The notes beneath the pieces are model-generated. The model saw only the letters and a list, made by a program, of their open reading frames with translations. It was not told the origin of the DNA and did no database searches. Shown here piece by piece: positions 25,655 to 36,107 of a DNA stretch of 64,000 nucleotides. Made by a program: the position numbers and the translations under genes. Each line of letters begins with the position of its first letter. The first letter of the stretch is position 1. The stretch spans positions 124,001-188,000 of the forward strand of contig JALHPO010000004.1 in assembly GCA_022842445.1 (NCBI GenBank). The letters run 5' to 3'. Origin of the DNA: Nitrospira sp. (lineage in GTDB: Bacteria > Nitrospirota > Nitrospiria > Nitrospirales > Nitrospiraceae).

Positions 25655-28600
25655 TCATCCGAGCACAACGCGGATGCGGTGTTTGCCGTCGATGACCAGC
25701 GGGATATTCGTATGGTCGATCGACACGTTGCCATCCACCTCCGTCAGCGTCACGCCGCGGCTTACATGGCGTGGATTGTCCACCGTGATGTCATAGACCG
25801 CCGAATGATACTGGAAACGAATCGAGTACTCCGGCCAGTGGCGCGGGATGCACGGATCGATGCAGAGCGTCTCGCCGCGCAAGCGGAAACCGAGTATCCA
25901 TTCCATACCGGCCCGATAGAGCCAACCCGCCGCACCGCTATACCAGGTCCAACCTCCGCGTCCGACATGCGGAGGCTCGGAGTACACGTCGCCGGCTACG
26001 ACGTAGGGCTCGACCTTGTAGCGCTGGACAGTCGCTCGCGAGGAGACCCGATGAACAGGATTCAACATACGGAACAACTCACCGGCCTTGTCTCCCTCAC
26101 CCAGCGCCGCAAACGCCAGCACGGTCCACACGGCCGCATGGGTATATTGACCGCCATTTTCTCGAATGCCTGGGACGTACCCTTTGATATAGCCGGGATC
26201 ACTCGGCATCTGATCAAACGGTGGCGTCAACAGACGGATCAGCCCGTCCCGCCGGTTCACAAGATGCCGTTCCACCCCGGCCATGGCGCGCACGCCGCGG
26301 TCGGGATCTGCACCTCCGCTGATCACCCCCCAGGACTGAGCAATCGAATCGATGCGGCATTCCTGGTCTGCAGCGGAACCGAGTGGCGTCCCATCATCGA
26401 AGTACGCGCGGCGGTACCATTCTCCGTCCCACCCGTCCCGCTCGATCGCGGCCTTCAACGCACTCACATGGAGCCGCCACATTTCAGCGCGAGCACGCTC
26501 ACCGCGCTGAGCCGCCACCTTGGCGAACTCCCAGAGCACCGTATGCAAAAACCAGCCAAGCCAGACACTTTCACCCCTGCCCTGCTGACCGACATGGTTC
26601 ATGCCGTCATTCCAGTCGCCCGTGCCCATGAGCGGGAGGCCGTGGCTACCAACCGCAAGACTCCGGTCCAAGGCACGCGCACAATGTTCAAAGAGGGTGG
26701 CGCGCACCGAGGACACCCGCGGCTCAAAATAAGATTCCGCTTGTCCCTCAGCTAAGGCCGGACCTTCCAGAAAGGGCACCAGCTCATCCAGCACCGTGGC
26801 GTCCCCGGTGACTTCGAGAAATTGGCAGACTGCATACGGTAACCAAAGCAGGTCGTCCGAAATCCTGGTTCGTACCCCCCGTCCGGACGGAGGATGCCAC
26901 CAATGCTGGACATCCCCCTCGACAAACTGCCGCGCGGCGGCCCGCAGCAGATGCGCTCGTGTGACATCGCGCGCCGCCACACTGAGGGCCATAACATCCT
27001 GAAGCTGGTCACGAAACCCATAGGCTCCGCTCAACTGATAAAAAGCCGCGCGCGCCCAGACCCGGCACACCAGCGTCTGATAGAGCGCCCAACGATTCAA
27101 CAGGATATCCATGGCGCGCTCCGGCGTATGAACCTGGACGACACCCAGCACGTCGTCCCATCGGCGGATCACCTCACGCAGGAGTGCGTTCACATCCGCC
27201 CCACGATAGCGCTCGAGCAACAGACGAGCCTGTTCCCTCCCCGCTGTCTGGCCGATGAACCAGACGATCTCCGCGCATCCTCCCGCCTCCAGCTCAATCG
27301 ACACCTGCAGCGCGGCGCAGGGGTCGAGACCGGCACCGACCCTGCCGGATAACGGCCCGCCCAGTTCAAGCGCCAGTGGATCCTCAAGCGTCCTATTGCG
27401 ACCCAGAAATTCCGCGCGATCACCGGTCCACGATGTGTGCTTCCCGGCGAGGTCGGCAAACGCGATGCGCCCCCCGAACTCGCCGCCCCACGCATTCCTC
27501 GCAAACAGCGCTCCGGTCCCGGGATCGATCTCCGTAACGATGTACGGATGGGAGTCACTCCGGTTACTCCCCAGCACCCATTCGGCATAGGCTGTAATGG
27601 AAAGACGACGTGAGCGCCCGGAGGCGTTCTGCAGCGTGAGTCGCGAGATCTTGATCGAGTCTTCGGGCGGGACGAATTGGAGCAATTCGGACAGAATACC
27701 GTGTGAACCATGATGAAATCTTGTATAGCCCTGCCCATGACAGGCGACATAGGGGGCCGGGTCATCGCGAATCGGCAAGGCCGTGGGACTCCACACTTCC
27801 TGTGAATGGTCGTCGCGGATATAAAACGCCTCCCCGGAGGGGTCGGTGACCGGATCGTTCGACCAGGGCGTCAGCTGATTTTCGTGGCTGTTCAGCGACC
27901 AGGTGAACCCGGAGCCTGACTCAGACACGAGAAACCCGAACGAGGGATTCGCAATCACGTTGATCCATGGTCGCGGCGTACGCAAACCTTCACCGAGAAT
28001 GGTGACATACTCGCGCCCGTCGTTGGCGAAACCACCCAAACCGTTGAACAATTCAAGTTCCTGCTCCGGCAACGGCACATCCAGGCGTTTACGGGCTCGC
28101 CGTATGGGCCGGGGCGGGAGCGGCGGACTCTGCCGGCGCTGTAGTCGAGTCACCTGCTCCGCCAGCGTGCCACGCCGGCTCAGCAGGACGACCCGGGCAA
28201 CCTGCTGCATCAGTTTCTGATCTTGTGCCGAAAGCAGGTCGGTCCGCAGCAGATAGATATTGCCCCGTGCCCCGCCGGGGTCCGGACAGAGGCGCAACCG
28301 ACTGCCGCGTACCAGCGACTCCAGCGAGCCTTGCAGATCCTGCTCGTAGGACGGCGGCTTCTCGTTCAGAATGATCACATCGGCCGACACTTGCCGCATC
28401 CGCCAGTATTCATGTGCCCGCAGCAATTGCCGGATGAGATCGACGTCCTCCGCTCGATCGATACAAGCCAGTACAATGGGCAGATCGCCCGAGATGCCCT
28501 GCGCCCAAAGTGCCGCACGGTCCAGCGTGCTGTGAGCCAGTGTCTCTGAAGAAGGCCGCAGTGAGGCATCGACATACAACACGGCATTTGCCAACCGCTG

Positions 28601-31600
28601 GAACAGCTGCGCTTCATCGGCCCCGATGCCGAGATGATGCAGCTGGACTTGCGCCTGCGTCCAGGCCAGAGAGACGGCCCGCTCAAACACTCTCGGGTCG
28701 CGATATTTGTCCGCCAGATCCAGCACTTGCTCACGAGTGGAGCCCGCAATGGTCGAAAACACCAAACGCACCGTCCCGCCGGCCGGCACATGCAGAGTGC
28801 GGCGCAGGCTCAGCACCGGATCGAGGACCGACCCGACGGTATTCGAGAGGGGCCGCCCGTCGATCATCGAGACGGCGGTACGGGCATGCTGTCCGCGCCC
28901 CAGAAACCGGGCGCGATCCGTTTCATATTGCAATGTGCCCACGGTGTCGCCTTCGACCACCACCACCTGGGCCACCCACACCGACGTGTCCTCATCCGAC
29001 CGCCTGCGGCGGGTGGCGAGCAGCGCGCCGATCTCCGGCACAAATTCCGTCTGCACAAAGAGATTGCCAAAGGCCGGATGGGCCACATCGGCGGCCTGCG
29101 GAGCCAGAGACAGCTCAGCATAGGAAGTGACTTGCAGATCGCGTGCACTGGCCCCCAGGTTGGTGACGGACATGCACCGGACCTCAGCATCGTCTTCGGA
29201 CGACACCACCACTTCGAGTCTCGTGCTCCAGTCGCCGTCCCGTCGGATAATCTCAGCCCGTGATTCCGAAAAGGACACCTCGTAGTCGTCGGCCTCGACA
29301 CCGCAAGGTTGATAGCCGGCCGACCACATCCCCCCGGTTCGCATGTCGCGCAGATAAATATACGAACCCCAGCAATCCCGCGTCGCATCCTCCCGCCAGC
29401 GCGTCAGCGCAATATCCCGCCACCGGCTATATCCTGATCCGGCCGTGGTCAGCATGACGGCATACCGGCCGTTAGACAGCAGATGCGTCCTCGGAGCCTC
29501 CTCATGCGGCGTGGTAAATCGCCGCATGACAGGCGGCATGAGATCTCGGACATGAGATGCGGCAGCGACTTCCTCTACCCGCGGTCGGGTCACCGGGACA
29601 TCGCGTGGCGTTCGTTCCTGGAGCAGGAGTTCAGTGGCCCGGACCATCGGCTCGGCGTGGAACCGGTTCCTCATCACCCCCTCATTGAGAACATTCGCGA
29701 TAGCGACCAGCGACATGCCCTGATGGTGGGACATATAGGCCCGGACAACGACCACGTCCGTGCCTTCGGGTACCCGCGCCCCCGTGTAATCCAGCGCTTC
29801 ATAGAACCCGTACGACCCCCTCCCTCCGGCCTCGGCAAGGCGCCTGAAGCCTTGTGTGGCCGCGGCAGGATCGATCATGGCCGCGAGCGCAGTGGCATAG
29901 GGCGCGACGACCACATCGTCGATGAGACCACGCTTGAGCCCAAGACCCGGCACCCCGAAGCTGGAGTACTGGTAAGTCAGATCGAGATCTCGCGCACTAT
30001 AGGCCGACTCCGAAACACCCCAGGGCACCCCCCGCTCTGCACCGTATTGAATCTGCCGACAGACAATCAGATCATACGTACGGCTCAGCAGACTGCCTGC
30101 AGGAGAGCGCATCACCAACGCCGGCATGAGGTATTCAAAGATGGAACCAGACCAGGAAATCAGCGCCGAACTGTTCCCTACGGGCGTCAGGGCACGGCCC
30201 AGGTGAAACCAATGCGATGACGGAATATCTCCCTTGGCGATGGCGATAAAGCTCGCCAGCCTGGCTTCTGACGCCAGCAAATCGTAGCAGCTGGGATCGA
30301 GACTATTCTCGGTCATGCGATAGCCGATCGACAATAACTTGCGCGTCTGATCGAAGAGAAATCTGAAATCCATGGAGTGCACCATCTGCTCCGAAGTCTG
30401 CGCAATGGCCACAAGACGGCGCGTGAGAGCGGCAATGTCCGCGGCCGATTGCCGTACCGCATCAACCAGCAGGGTGATTCGTGCCAAGGTGGAGCGATCC
30501 TGTGAGGGACGACTGCGTAACTGCTCCCGTAAGCGCTCGAGTGCACAGAGCGATTCCGCAAACCGTTCCGGGGCAGACGCTAGCGAGGGAACAGGATGGA
30601 AGAATGATGCGATGGCCGACCATTCCGGCGCCGGCCCGGACTGATGATCAAACAGGGCAGCAAGGTCTTTCGGGCCTAGTCGGACCCACGGGAGCAACAG
30701 TTCCACGTCCCGGAGATGGCTCTCGACGCAGGCCCGCACCGCGTCAGCCCAGATGTGCAACTCCCCCTCGGGACCTTCTGCACGCTCCTGAGAGAACGCC
30801 TGCGCCATATCCGCGACGGTACGGGCCGACGTGATCAGCTGACGGAACCGGCTGGTCCAGCCGAGGGCATCAGCCGGACGCGACTGCAACCCCATGGCCA
30901 GCGCATCGACGGCCTGACTCAACTGCTTCCGCGTTACCGTATGAGTTTGTCCCCGGTCTGGAATCTGCGCCAACGCCTCGCGTAACAAGCGGAAAGCATC
31001 GTCGATTCCAGCAAACAGATCCTCTTCGAGGGGGCATTGCTGAATCAACTCCCGGCATCCGTTGCCCAGCACCAACAGATGTCCGGCCAGATTTCCGCTG
31101 TCCACGGACGAGATATACCTGGGGTCCAGCGGGCGAAGCGTACGAGTGTCGTACCAATTGTAGAAGTGCCCACGAAACAGCTCGAGACGATTCATGGTCT
31201 CCAGCGTGGCTTCCAGTCGTTCAGTGGCGTCGAGAGTCCCCAGCCAACCTAGGTCACGGGCAACCAGAGTTGAGAGCAGATAGAGTCCGATATTGGTCGG
31301 TGAGGTGCGATGGGCCACGACGGGTTTCGGATCTTCTTGAAAGTTATCAGGCGGCAGCGCGTGGTCCTCGGGAGACACGAACGTTTCGAAGAACCGCCAG
31401 GTCCGGCGTGCAATCAATCGGAGCGTACGCGCATCGGACGGAGAAATCGGTCCGGCCCCCGTGAATTGAGGCGGCAGGCTGACCCACCGTGCCACGGCAG
31501 GTGCCGATATCCAGAGCAGAATGAACGGGGCCGCTGCGGCCCAGGATTCATATCCCCCAAACACGGCCACCCCTCCAGCTACCACGAGGGCGAGTACCAC

Positions 31601-34456
31601 ACAGCCCGCCATGCGCCGATACATCCCCGTCAAGTTGCACGTGTAGGCATCCTCGGCTTGAGCCGCAGTGACCCATTCCAACATTCGTGTGCGCGTAAAA
31701 ACGAGCCGACCGAGAGTGCGAAGAATCGCATCCGTCATGATCCATGCCTGATGCCCGAGGAAGGTAGCGGTCAACGCGATCTGTCTCGCGGCCAACTTGA
31801 GGTCGGCGCCTGCTCCACGGAAATGGGTACGCAGAGCCACACCCGGACGGCGCGGATAGAGCCCGAGCACGAAGGACAACAGCGACGGAACCGCCATCGT
31901 GGTCAGAATGAATCCTGACCACACCCAGGCGGACCTCTCCGGTAACAACCATCCGACGATCAAGGTCAGACAGGCAGCCGGAGCCGACAGGGTGCGACGG
32001 AGGTTGTCGATGATCTTCCAACGGCCGATGGCGGGAATCACCACCGGGCGATGCGGGTCAGACCCGGTATGCCCTCGCCCGAACAGCCAGGGCAGCAGCT
32101 GCCAATCGCCTCGCGCCCATCGATGCTGCCTGGCTGCCGCCGCTTCATAGTGGGCAGGAAAGGCTTCGAACAGCTCGATGTCGGTTGCCAGCGCTGCGCG
32201 CACGAACAGGCCTTCAAAGAGATCATGACTAAGCATCGCATTGTCCGGCACCTTACCCGCCAGCGCCGCCTCGAATGCGTCGACCTCGTAAATACCTTTC
32301 CCCGTGTAGGATCCTTCCCGGAACAAATCCTGGTACACATCGGACACAGCCGACGCGTAGGGATCAATCCCGCTGGGCCCGGAAAACGTCTGTTGAAAAT
32401 ACGAGCCCTCACCGCTGCCCGGAAGCGACGGCGTAATCCGCGGCTGCACAACCCCATACCCTTCAAGTACACGCCCGGCGAGAGGGTCGAACCGGGGCCG
32501 GTTCAGCGGGTGGGCCATCGTGCCAATCAACCGGTGCGCGGCTCCCCGCGGCAACCGTGTATCGGCATCCAGGGTGATGACGAACCGGACGGACGGAATC
32601 GCCTCAGCGGGCTGCCCGCCGACGGACATAAACGTCGTGTTCGTCGAACCACGCAGCCATTGATTCAACTCATATAGTTTGCCTCGCTTCCGTTCCCATC
32701 CCATCCAGACTTGCTCAGACTCGTTCCAGACTCGCCTGCGATGAAACAGGACAAAACGCGCTCCGCCCCCGGCCGCTGGGCCATACCGCTTGTTCAGATG
32801 CGCGATTCCCTCTACCGCCCTCGCCAGCAATTCGGCGTCTCCGGGAATGCTTTCGCTCGGAGCATCTTTCCAATCTGAGAGCAGGGCGAAACGGAGGTCA
32901 TCATCAGAATTCGCCAGATAATGCACTTCTAATCGTTCAACTTGCTCGTCGATGGCCTGCCGGCTCGTCAGCAACGTGGGCACCACCACGATCGTGCGCA
33001 ACTCTTTTGGAATGCCGTCCCGTAATGCCATCCGGGGCAATGACCGGGGACCGAGGATGGCCATCACCGTCCGATTAATGAGCGCCATGGCGAGATCCGA
33101 GGCCGGCACGAGCGCAATGAGACCAAGACACACCAGACCCGCGACGCTCACACCAATTTCGGCGGCATACCACAAAGGTACGGCTAGGGCCATGGCGGTC
33201 CCGACCGCCAGTGATCCCAGATAGCCAGGTGCGGACGCACGGACATATAAACGCAGCAACCGCTCCTTCCAGGACACCCGATAGCCGAGTTCCCGTTCAA
33301 ATGCGCGTCGCCCTTGCGAGATGAGGTAATAACCGGGATCCATGTGCCGCTCCCGCTCCGGTTGCTCGCGCGCATGCGGCTCAGTGCCGGCCAGTCTGGC
33401 ACGGTCCACGACCCTCTGGGTCACCTCGATTTCTGAAAGCCTCGTGCCGCGGGACAGATCCTCGATGGCATGTCGGTACGTGTCCCGCGTGGCAAAGTCC
33501 ATTTCCGCGTAGCGCGGGGCACATCGCAGAATCTTATCGACCGGGCTGACGCTTTCGAAAAAGTCCGACCAGTCAAACGCCGACGTCAGCCGCATGCTGG
33601 TGATGATATTGCGCACCGTGACGCTCATGGCCGCCTGTTGCTGATGCTCGGCATGCACCAGGTCGTCGGCGGTGGTGCCCTGTGCGGCCAGACGTTCATC
33701 CAGCCACAGCAACACAGGTCGCACCTTGGGGTCCAGGTCACGGAGCCGCTGAACAAGCTGTACGGCAAATGCGGGGTCCAGCGGGCTGTGCTCAAACCCA
33801 CTCAAGGCCGTGGCAGGTGATTCCAGAGCCAACACCCCGCTCCCCAGCAGACTGTCTGCCAATTCATCGGCTTCCAACCGGGCCCTCCGGCTATGAACGA
33901 TCCGCTCGGCCAGTCTCCGGAGATTCTCCACCAGCACGACACGTAGCGAAATCGCCACCGCCCACAATTCACCGATCGTCAGCGGTTGTACGTGTTGATA
34001 CGCCCTCACAAAGCGACGGAGCATGTCGGGATCGAAACGACTGTCGGTGTGTGCGACGAACGCCCAGGCCACTCCGTATACCCGCGGGTAATTCCGCAGG
34101 TGGCCCGACGCGAGCTTGGGCAATTGCCTGTAATACCCAGGAGGCAGATCGTCGATGATCTCGCGCAGTTGTTCGTCGACAATATGGAAATTATCGACGA
34201 ACCATTCATCCGCCGGCGTAATCGCCTTCTCATCGCGAATCGTACGGGCGATAGTCCGATAAGCCTCCACCAAGATCCGCCCGTTATCAAGAACGCGAGG
34301 TGTGAGTAACCGCCCCACCCGCGCATCATCGGTGACGGCCTGGGCCACCGCGAGACTTGCAGCATGCTGTTCAAGCCGCTCGATGCCGAAGAGCTCGGCG
34401 CGAATCGGCTCTTCCAGCTGGGGACTCTTGGCGACTGGTGCAAATATCGTGTTCAT
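25655..34456 (-). CDS. ndvB: Cyclic beta-1,2-glucan synthase (GT84-GH94, NdvB-like)
   Basis: A giant 2933-residue membrane enzyme, similar in size to rhizobial NdvB/ChvB (about 2800-2900 residues). N-terminal soluble region, then membrane helices (GTAMALAVPLWYAAEIGVSVAGL near residue 440), then the GT84 glycosyltransferase with DADTRLPRGAAH near residue 630 and RQHRWARGDW near residue 780. After more helices comes a glycoamylase-like domain and then two GH94-type segments; the second has GTGDWNDGMNHVG near residue 2615, containing the phosphorylase-type acid. In rhizobia the enzyme polymerises, trims and cyclises beta-1,2-glucan for osmotic adaptation of the periplasm. ATG 34456 follows AGGAAAGC. 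Products here are inferred, not shown. Confidence 0.9.
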   Translation of the reverse strand: MNTIFAPVAKSPQLEEPIRAELFGIERLEQHAASLAVAQAVTDDARVGRLLTPRVLDNGRILVEAYRTIARTIRDEKAITPADEWFVDNFHIVDEQLREIIDDLPPGYYRQLPKLASGHLRNYPRVYGVAWAFVAHTDSRFDPDMLRRFVRAYQHVQPLTIGELWAVAISLRVVLVENLRRLAERIVHSRRARLEADELADSLLGSGVLALESPATALSGFEHSPLDPAFAVQLVQRLRDLDPKVRPVLLWLDERLAAQGTTADDLVHAEHQQQAAMSVTVRNIITSMRLTSAFDWSDFFESVSPVDKILRCAPRYAEMDFATRDTYRHAIEDLSRGTRLSEIEVTQRVVDRARLAGTEPHAREQPERERHMDPGYYLISQGRRAFERELGYRVSWKERLLRLYVRASAPGYLGSLAVGTAMALAVPLWYAAEIGVSVAGLVCLGLIALVPASDLAMALINRTVMAILGPRSLPRMALRDGIPKELRTIVVVPTLLTSRQAIDEQVERLEVHYLANSDDDLRFALLSDWKDAPSESIPGDAELLARAVEGIAHLNKRYGPAAGGGARFVLFHRRRVWNESEQVWMGWERKRGKLYELNQWLRGSTNTTFMSVGGQPAEAIPSVRFVITLDADTRLPRGAAHRLIGTMAHPLNRPRFDPLAGRVLEGYGVVQPRITPSLPGSGEGSYFQQTFSGPSGIDPYASAVSDVYQDLFREGSYTGKGIYEVDAFEAALAGKVPDNAMLSHDLFEGLFVRAALATDIELFEAFPAHYEAAAARQHRWARGDWQLLPWLFGRGHTGSDPHRPVVIPAIGRWKIIDNLRRTLSAPAACLTLIVGWLLPERSAWVWSGFILTTMAVPSLLSFVLGLYPRRPGVALRTHFRGAGADLKLAARQIALTATFLGHQAWIMTDAILRTLGRLVFTRTRMLEWVTAAQAEDAYTCNLTGMYRRMAGCVVLALVVAGGVAVFGGYESWAAAAPFILLWISAPAVARWVSLPPQFTGAGPISPSDARTLRLIARRTWRFFETFVSPEDHALPPDNFQEDPKPVVAHRTSPTNIGLYLLSTLVARDLGWLGTLDATERLEATLETMNRLELFRGHFYNWYDTRTLRPLDPRYISSVDSGNLAGHLLVLGNGCRELIQQCPLEEDLFAGIDDAFRLLREALAQIPDRGQTHTVTRKQLSQAVDALAMGLQSRPADALGWTSRFRQLITSARTVADMAQAFSQERAEGPEGELHIWADAVRACVESHLRDVELLLPWVRLGPKDLAALFDHQSGPAPEWSAIASFFHPVPSLASAPERFAESLCALERLREQLRSRPSQDRSTLARITLLVDAVRQSAADIAALTRRLVAIAQTSEQMVHSMDFRFLFDQTRKLLSIGYRMTENSLDPSCYDLLASEARLASFIAIAKGDIPSSHWFHLGRALTPVGNSSALISWSGSIFEYLMPALVMRSPAGSLLSRTYDLIVCRQIQYGAERGVPWGVSESAYSARDLDLTYQYSSFGVPGLGLKRGLIDDVVVAPYATALAAMIDPAAATQGFRRLAEAGGRGSYGFYEALDYTGARVPEGTDVVVVRAYMSHHQGMSLVAIANVLNEGVMRNRFHAEPMVRATELLLQERTPRDVPVTRPRVEEVAAASHVRDLMPPVMRRFTTPHEEAPRTHLLSNGRYAVMLTTAGSGYSRWRDIALTRWREDATRDCWGSYIYLRDMRTGGMWSAGYQPCGVEADDYEVSFSESRAEIIRRDGDWSTRLEVVVSSEDDAEVRCMSVTNLGASARDLQVTSYAELSLAPQAADVAHPAFGNLFVQTEFVPEIGALLATRRRRSDEDTSVWVAQVVVVEGDTVGTLQYETDRARFLGRGQHARTAVSMIDGRPLSNTVGSVLDPVLSLRRTLHVPAGGTVRLVFSTIAGSTREQVLDLADKYRDPRVFERAVSLAWTQAQVQLHHLGIGADEAQLFQRLANAVLYVDASLRPSSETLAHSTLDRAALWAQGISGDLPIVLACIDRAEDVDLIRQLLRAHEYWRMRQVSADVIILNEKPPSYEQDLQGSLESLVRGSRLRLCPDPGGARGNIYLLRTDLLSAQDQKLMQQVARVVLLSRRGTLAEQVTRLQRRQSPPLPPRPIRRARKRLDVPLPEQELELFNGLGGFANDGREYVTILGEGLRTPRPWINVIANPSFGFLVSESGSGFTWSLNSHENQLTPWSNDPVTDPSGEAFYIRDDHSQEVWSPTALPIRDDPAPYVACHGQGYTRFHHGSHGILSELLQFVPPEDSIKISRLTLQNASGRSRRLSITAYAEWVLGSNRSDSHPYIVTEIDPGTGALFARNAWGGEFGGRIAFADLAGKHTSWTGDRAEFLGRNRTLEDPLALELGGPLSGRVGAGLDPCAALQVSIELEAGGCAEIVWFIGQTAGREQARLLLERYRGADVNALLREVIRRWDDVLGVVQVHTPERAMDILLNRWALYQTLVCRVWARAAFYQLSGAYGFRDQLQDVMALSVAARDVTRAHLLRAAARQFVEGDVQHWWHPPSGRGVRTRISDDLLWLPYAVCQFLEVTGDATVLDELVPFLEGPALAEGQAESYFEPRVSSVRATLFEHCARALDRSLAVGSHGLPLMGTGDWNDGMNHVGQQGRGESVWLGWFLHTVLWEFAKVAAQRGERARAEMWRLHVSALKAAIERDGWDGEWYRRAYFDDGTPLGSAADQECRIDSIAQSWGVISGGADPDRGVRAMAGVERHLVNRRDGLIRLLTPPFDQMPSDPGYIKGYVPGIRENGGQYTHAAVWTVLAFAALGEGDKAGELFRMLNPVHRVSSRATVQRYKVEPYVVAGDVYSEPPHVGRGGWTWYSGAAGWLYRAGMEWILGFRLRGETLCIDPCIPRHWPEYSIRFQYHSAVYDITVDNPRHVSRGVTLTEVDGNVSIDHTNIPLVIDGKHRIRVVLG

Positions 34457-34682
34457 GCGCTTTCCTGCCAAATCCGGAGCCGTGAGGCCAAATGAGCTGC
34501 AACGCACATCGGCACACCGCACGTACGATTATCGAAGGCGGCAACGAGACGACTTGCTCGGAGCAGGAAGTACGAGGAGCGACCCCTTCCGATCCACTTC
34601 GTGTTGCGGAATAAGAATGGCTTGATGCGCGAGAGCCCGCCGAAATACTCTGCCAGCAGGCCGCACTTATGATTTCCAGCCG

Positions 34683-35219
34683 TTAGGGCGGCGCGGCATA
34701 CACAAGAATCTCGACGCGGCGATTTGTTTGCCGCCCCTCTTCGGTGTCATTGCTGGCGATCGGCCGGATGTCCCCATACCATTCGATGGTCGCGTTCTGC
34801 GAACGCATTCCGCTCTCATTCAAGACTTGTCCCGTCTGAATCGCACGTGCCTTGGAAAGAGTCACCATCTCGTAATACATGCCGGGGCGGTCAGCTCCCG
34901 GGACTCTGTCTCCATGCCCCGCCACTCGGATTTCCTTCAGAGAAGCCGCCTTGAGGAAAATCCCCACCCGCCTCAGCATATCGATGCCGTCCGGCTTGAT
35001 CTCATAACTCCCTACAGCAAACAGTACTCGTTCGGTGATCACGATGGTGAGATGATCGCCGGCTCGGCGTATGCTGAGATCACCATGCGCAATATTCGTG
35101 TGAAGCGACTTCTCCAACTCTCGCTGGACCTGTGTCAACTGTTGGTCCATGCCGTTCGTACACCCCACGAACAGGATGATGCCGAACAGCGCGCTTCCCC
35201 AGCGTACGAATCGCTCCAT
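34683..35219 (-). CDS. OmpA-family lipoprotein
   Basis: A 178-residue lipoprotein: IILFVGC is the lipobox, with Cys near residue 20. Residues 60-175 are an OmpA C-terminal domain (LFAVGSYEIKPDGIDMLRRVGIFL ... VAGHGDRVPG ... LSKARAIQTGQVL ... RPIASNDTEEGRQTNRRVEILV), which binds peptidoglycan and ties the outer membrane to the wall. ATG 35219 follows GAAGGGAAC. Directly upstream are remnants of another OmpA-domain gene. Confidence 0.88.
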   Translation of the reverse strand: MERFVRWGSALFGIILFVGCTNGMDQQLTQVQRELEKSLHTNIAHGDLSIRRAGDHLTIVITERVLFAVGSYEIKPDGIDMLRRVGIFLKAASLKEIRVAGHGDRVPGADRPGMYYEMVTLSKARAIQTGQVLNESGMRSQNATIEWYGDIRPIASNDTEEGRQTNRRVEILVYAAPP

Positions 35220-35344
35220 GTTCCCTTCTCGCTTCCACGAACAACCTGGCGGGTGGAAGCGCCCACAGTAGACATCCCACCGATGGAGCCAATGAACTGA
35301 TCGGGCTGGCCGGACTCCTCAGCGGCTCCTTTCGCACCACCGTT

Positions 35345-35430
35345 GGGCCATGACACAACGACTTCGACGCGGCGGCTTTTAGCGCGACCTGCGTCCGTGT
35401 TCTTGCTGGCGACCGGATCGCTGTCCCTGT
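35345..35430 (-). pseudogene. Remnant of an OmpA-domain gene
   Basis: On the minus strand the frame reads RDSDPVASKNTDAGRAKSRR then VEVVVSW, which is the C-terminal signature of OmpA-like domains. Upstream the frame shifts and no start or full domain can be built. It is the 3' end of a broken gene, 130 bases upstream of the intact OmpA lipoprotein. Confidence 0.7.
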
Positions 35431-35564
35431 GACCCGCCGACGATAAATGGCTGTTCCAACGGTGTCCATCTGCGTGAGGCGACACCGCTTGGGACCTTTG
35501 TCTAGCGGCAGCGCATGTACGGTCAGATAGGACCAAGACGAGTTCTCGCTCCCATTACAAGTCT

Positions 35565-35735
35565 TCAGTGACCGGCCGTTCCAGCCAACCGGCCAGGGTT
35601 CAGGATAGCCAGAATCAGGATAAGAAATCCCAGCCCGCCGCTGGGGAGATATCCCCAATCAGCACTGTGCGGCCAAATCGGAAGTACGCCAAGAAACAAC
35701 ACAGCCCCCAACGCGACAATGACAATAGTACGCAT
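35565..35735 (-). CDS. DUF3309 small membrane protein (56 aa)
   Basis: A 56-residue hydrophobic protein: MRTIVIVALGAVLFLGVLPI, then WPHSADWGYLPSGGLGFLIL and a second hydrophobic stretch ending NPGRL. The signature WPHS..WGY.PSGG is that of the DUF3309 family of tiny two-helix membrane proteins, widespread in Proteobacteria and Nitrospira and often stress-linked; function unknown. ATG 35735 follows AAAGGATAAACGAG. A second copy is at 39199 and a remnant near 36345. Confidence 0.85.
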   Translation of the reverse strand: MRTIVIVALGAVLFLGVLPIWPHSADWGYLPSGGLGFLILILAILNPGRLAGTAGH

Positions 35736-35805
35736 CTCGTTTATCCTTTCTGCTGCCGAGAGAAAATCAGAATGCAGGTCGGTAACACACCCTCCTCACG
35801 TCGGC

Positions 35806-36018
35806 TCACACGACGGGCTGCTGCACCCGCCTCGACAAAGTCGTCATGCGTTCCGAGACGCCACACTCGATGAGCGACTGTTCACAGGCTAAACAGAGAT
35901 ACGGCCCAAACGACTTTGCACCAGCGCGATCTTCCAGATGGGTCAAACCGCACTCAGAGCAAACGACCGGCCCCATTTCGGTCAAGCACCGGTATGATCG
36001 AGCAACCCGGCAGGTCAT
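35806..36018 (-). CDS. Small zinc-ribbon-like protein (70 aa)
   Basis: A 70-residue protein with two CxxC knuckles, CSEC (Cys20, Cys23) and CLAC (Cys42, Cys45), 18 residues apart, as in zinc ribbons. The family is not recognised. A strong GGAGGAGGT precedes ATG 36018. The bipartite element at 36065-36107 sits 46 bases upstream, with its -10-like CATACT facing this gene, so it is a likely member of the shared regulon. A role in binding nucleic acid or a protein partner is a guess. Confidence 0.7.
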   Translation of the reverse strand: MTCRVARSYRCLTEMGPVVCSECGLTHLEDRAGAKSFGPYLCLACEQSLIECGVSERMTTLSRRVQQPVV

Positions 36019-36064
36019 GGCGCCACCTCCTCCCAGTATCAGACAGACGACGCGTATAGCTCGC

Positions 36065-36107
36065 AGTATGACGACAACACAGATGGCAGTCAGGTCAAAA
36101 TTGCTCA
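36065..36107 (-). promoter_or_regulatory. Bipartite stress-promoter element, instance A
   Basis: Minus-strand reading: TGAGCAATTTTGACC (36107-36093), 19 bases, CGTCATACT (36073-36065). Faces the zinc-ribbon gene starting at 36018. Confidence 0.7.

Noticed and set aside
25679..26755. Plus-strand 358-codon frame inside the glucan synthase gene
   Set aside because: It is antisense to a well-supported conserved enzyme and has low-complexity, His/Arg-rich shadow composition.
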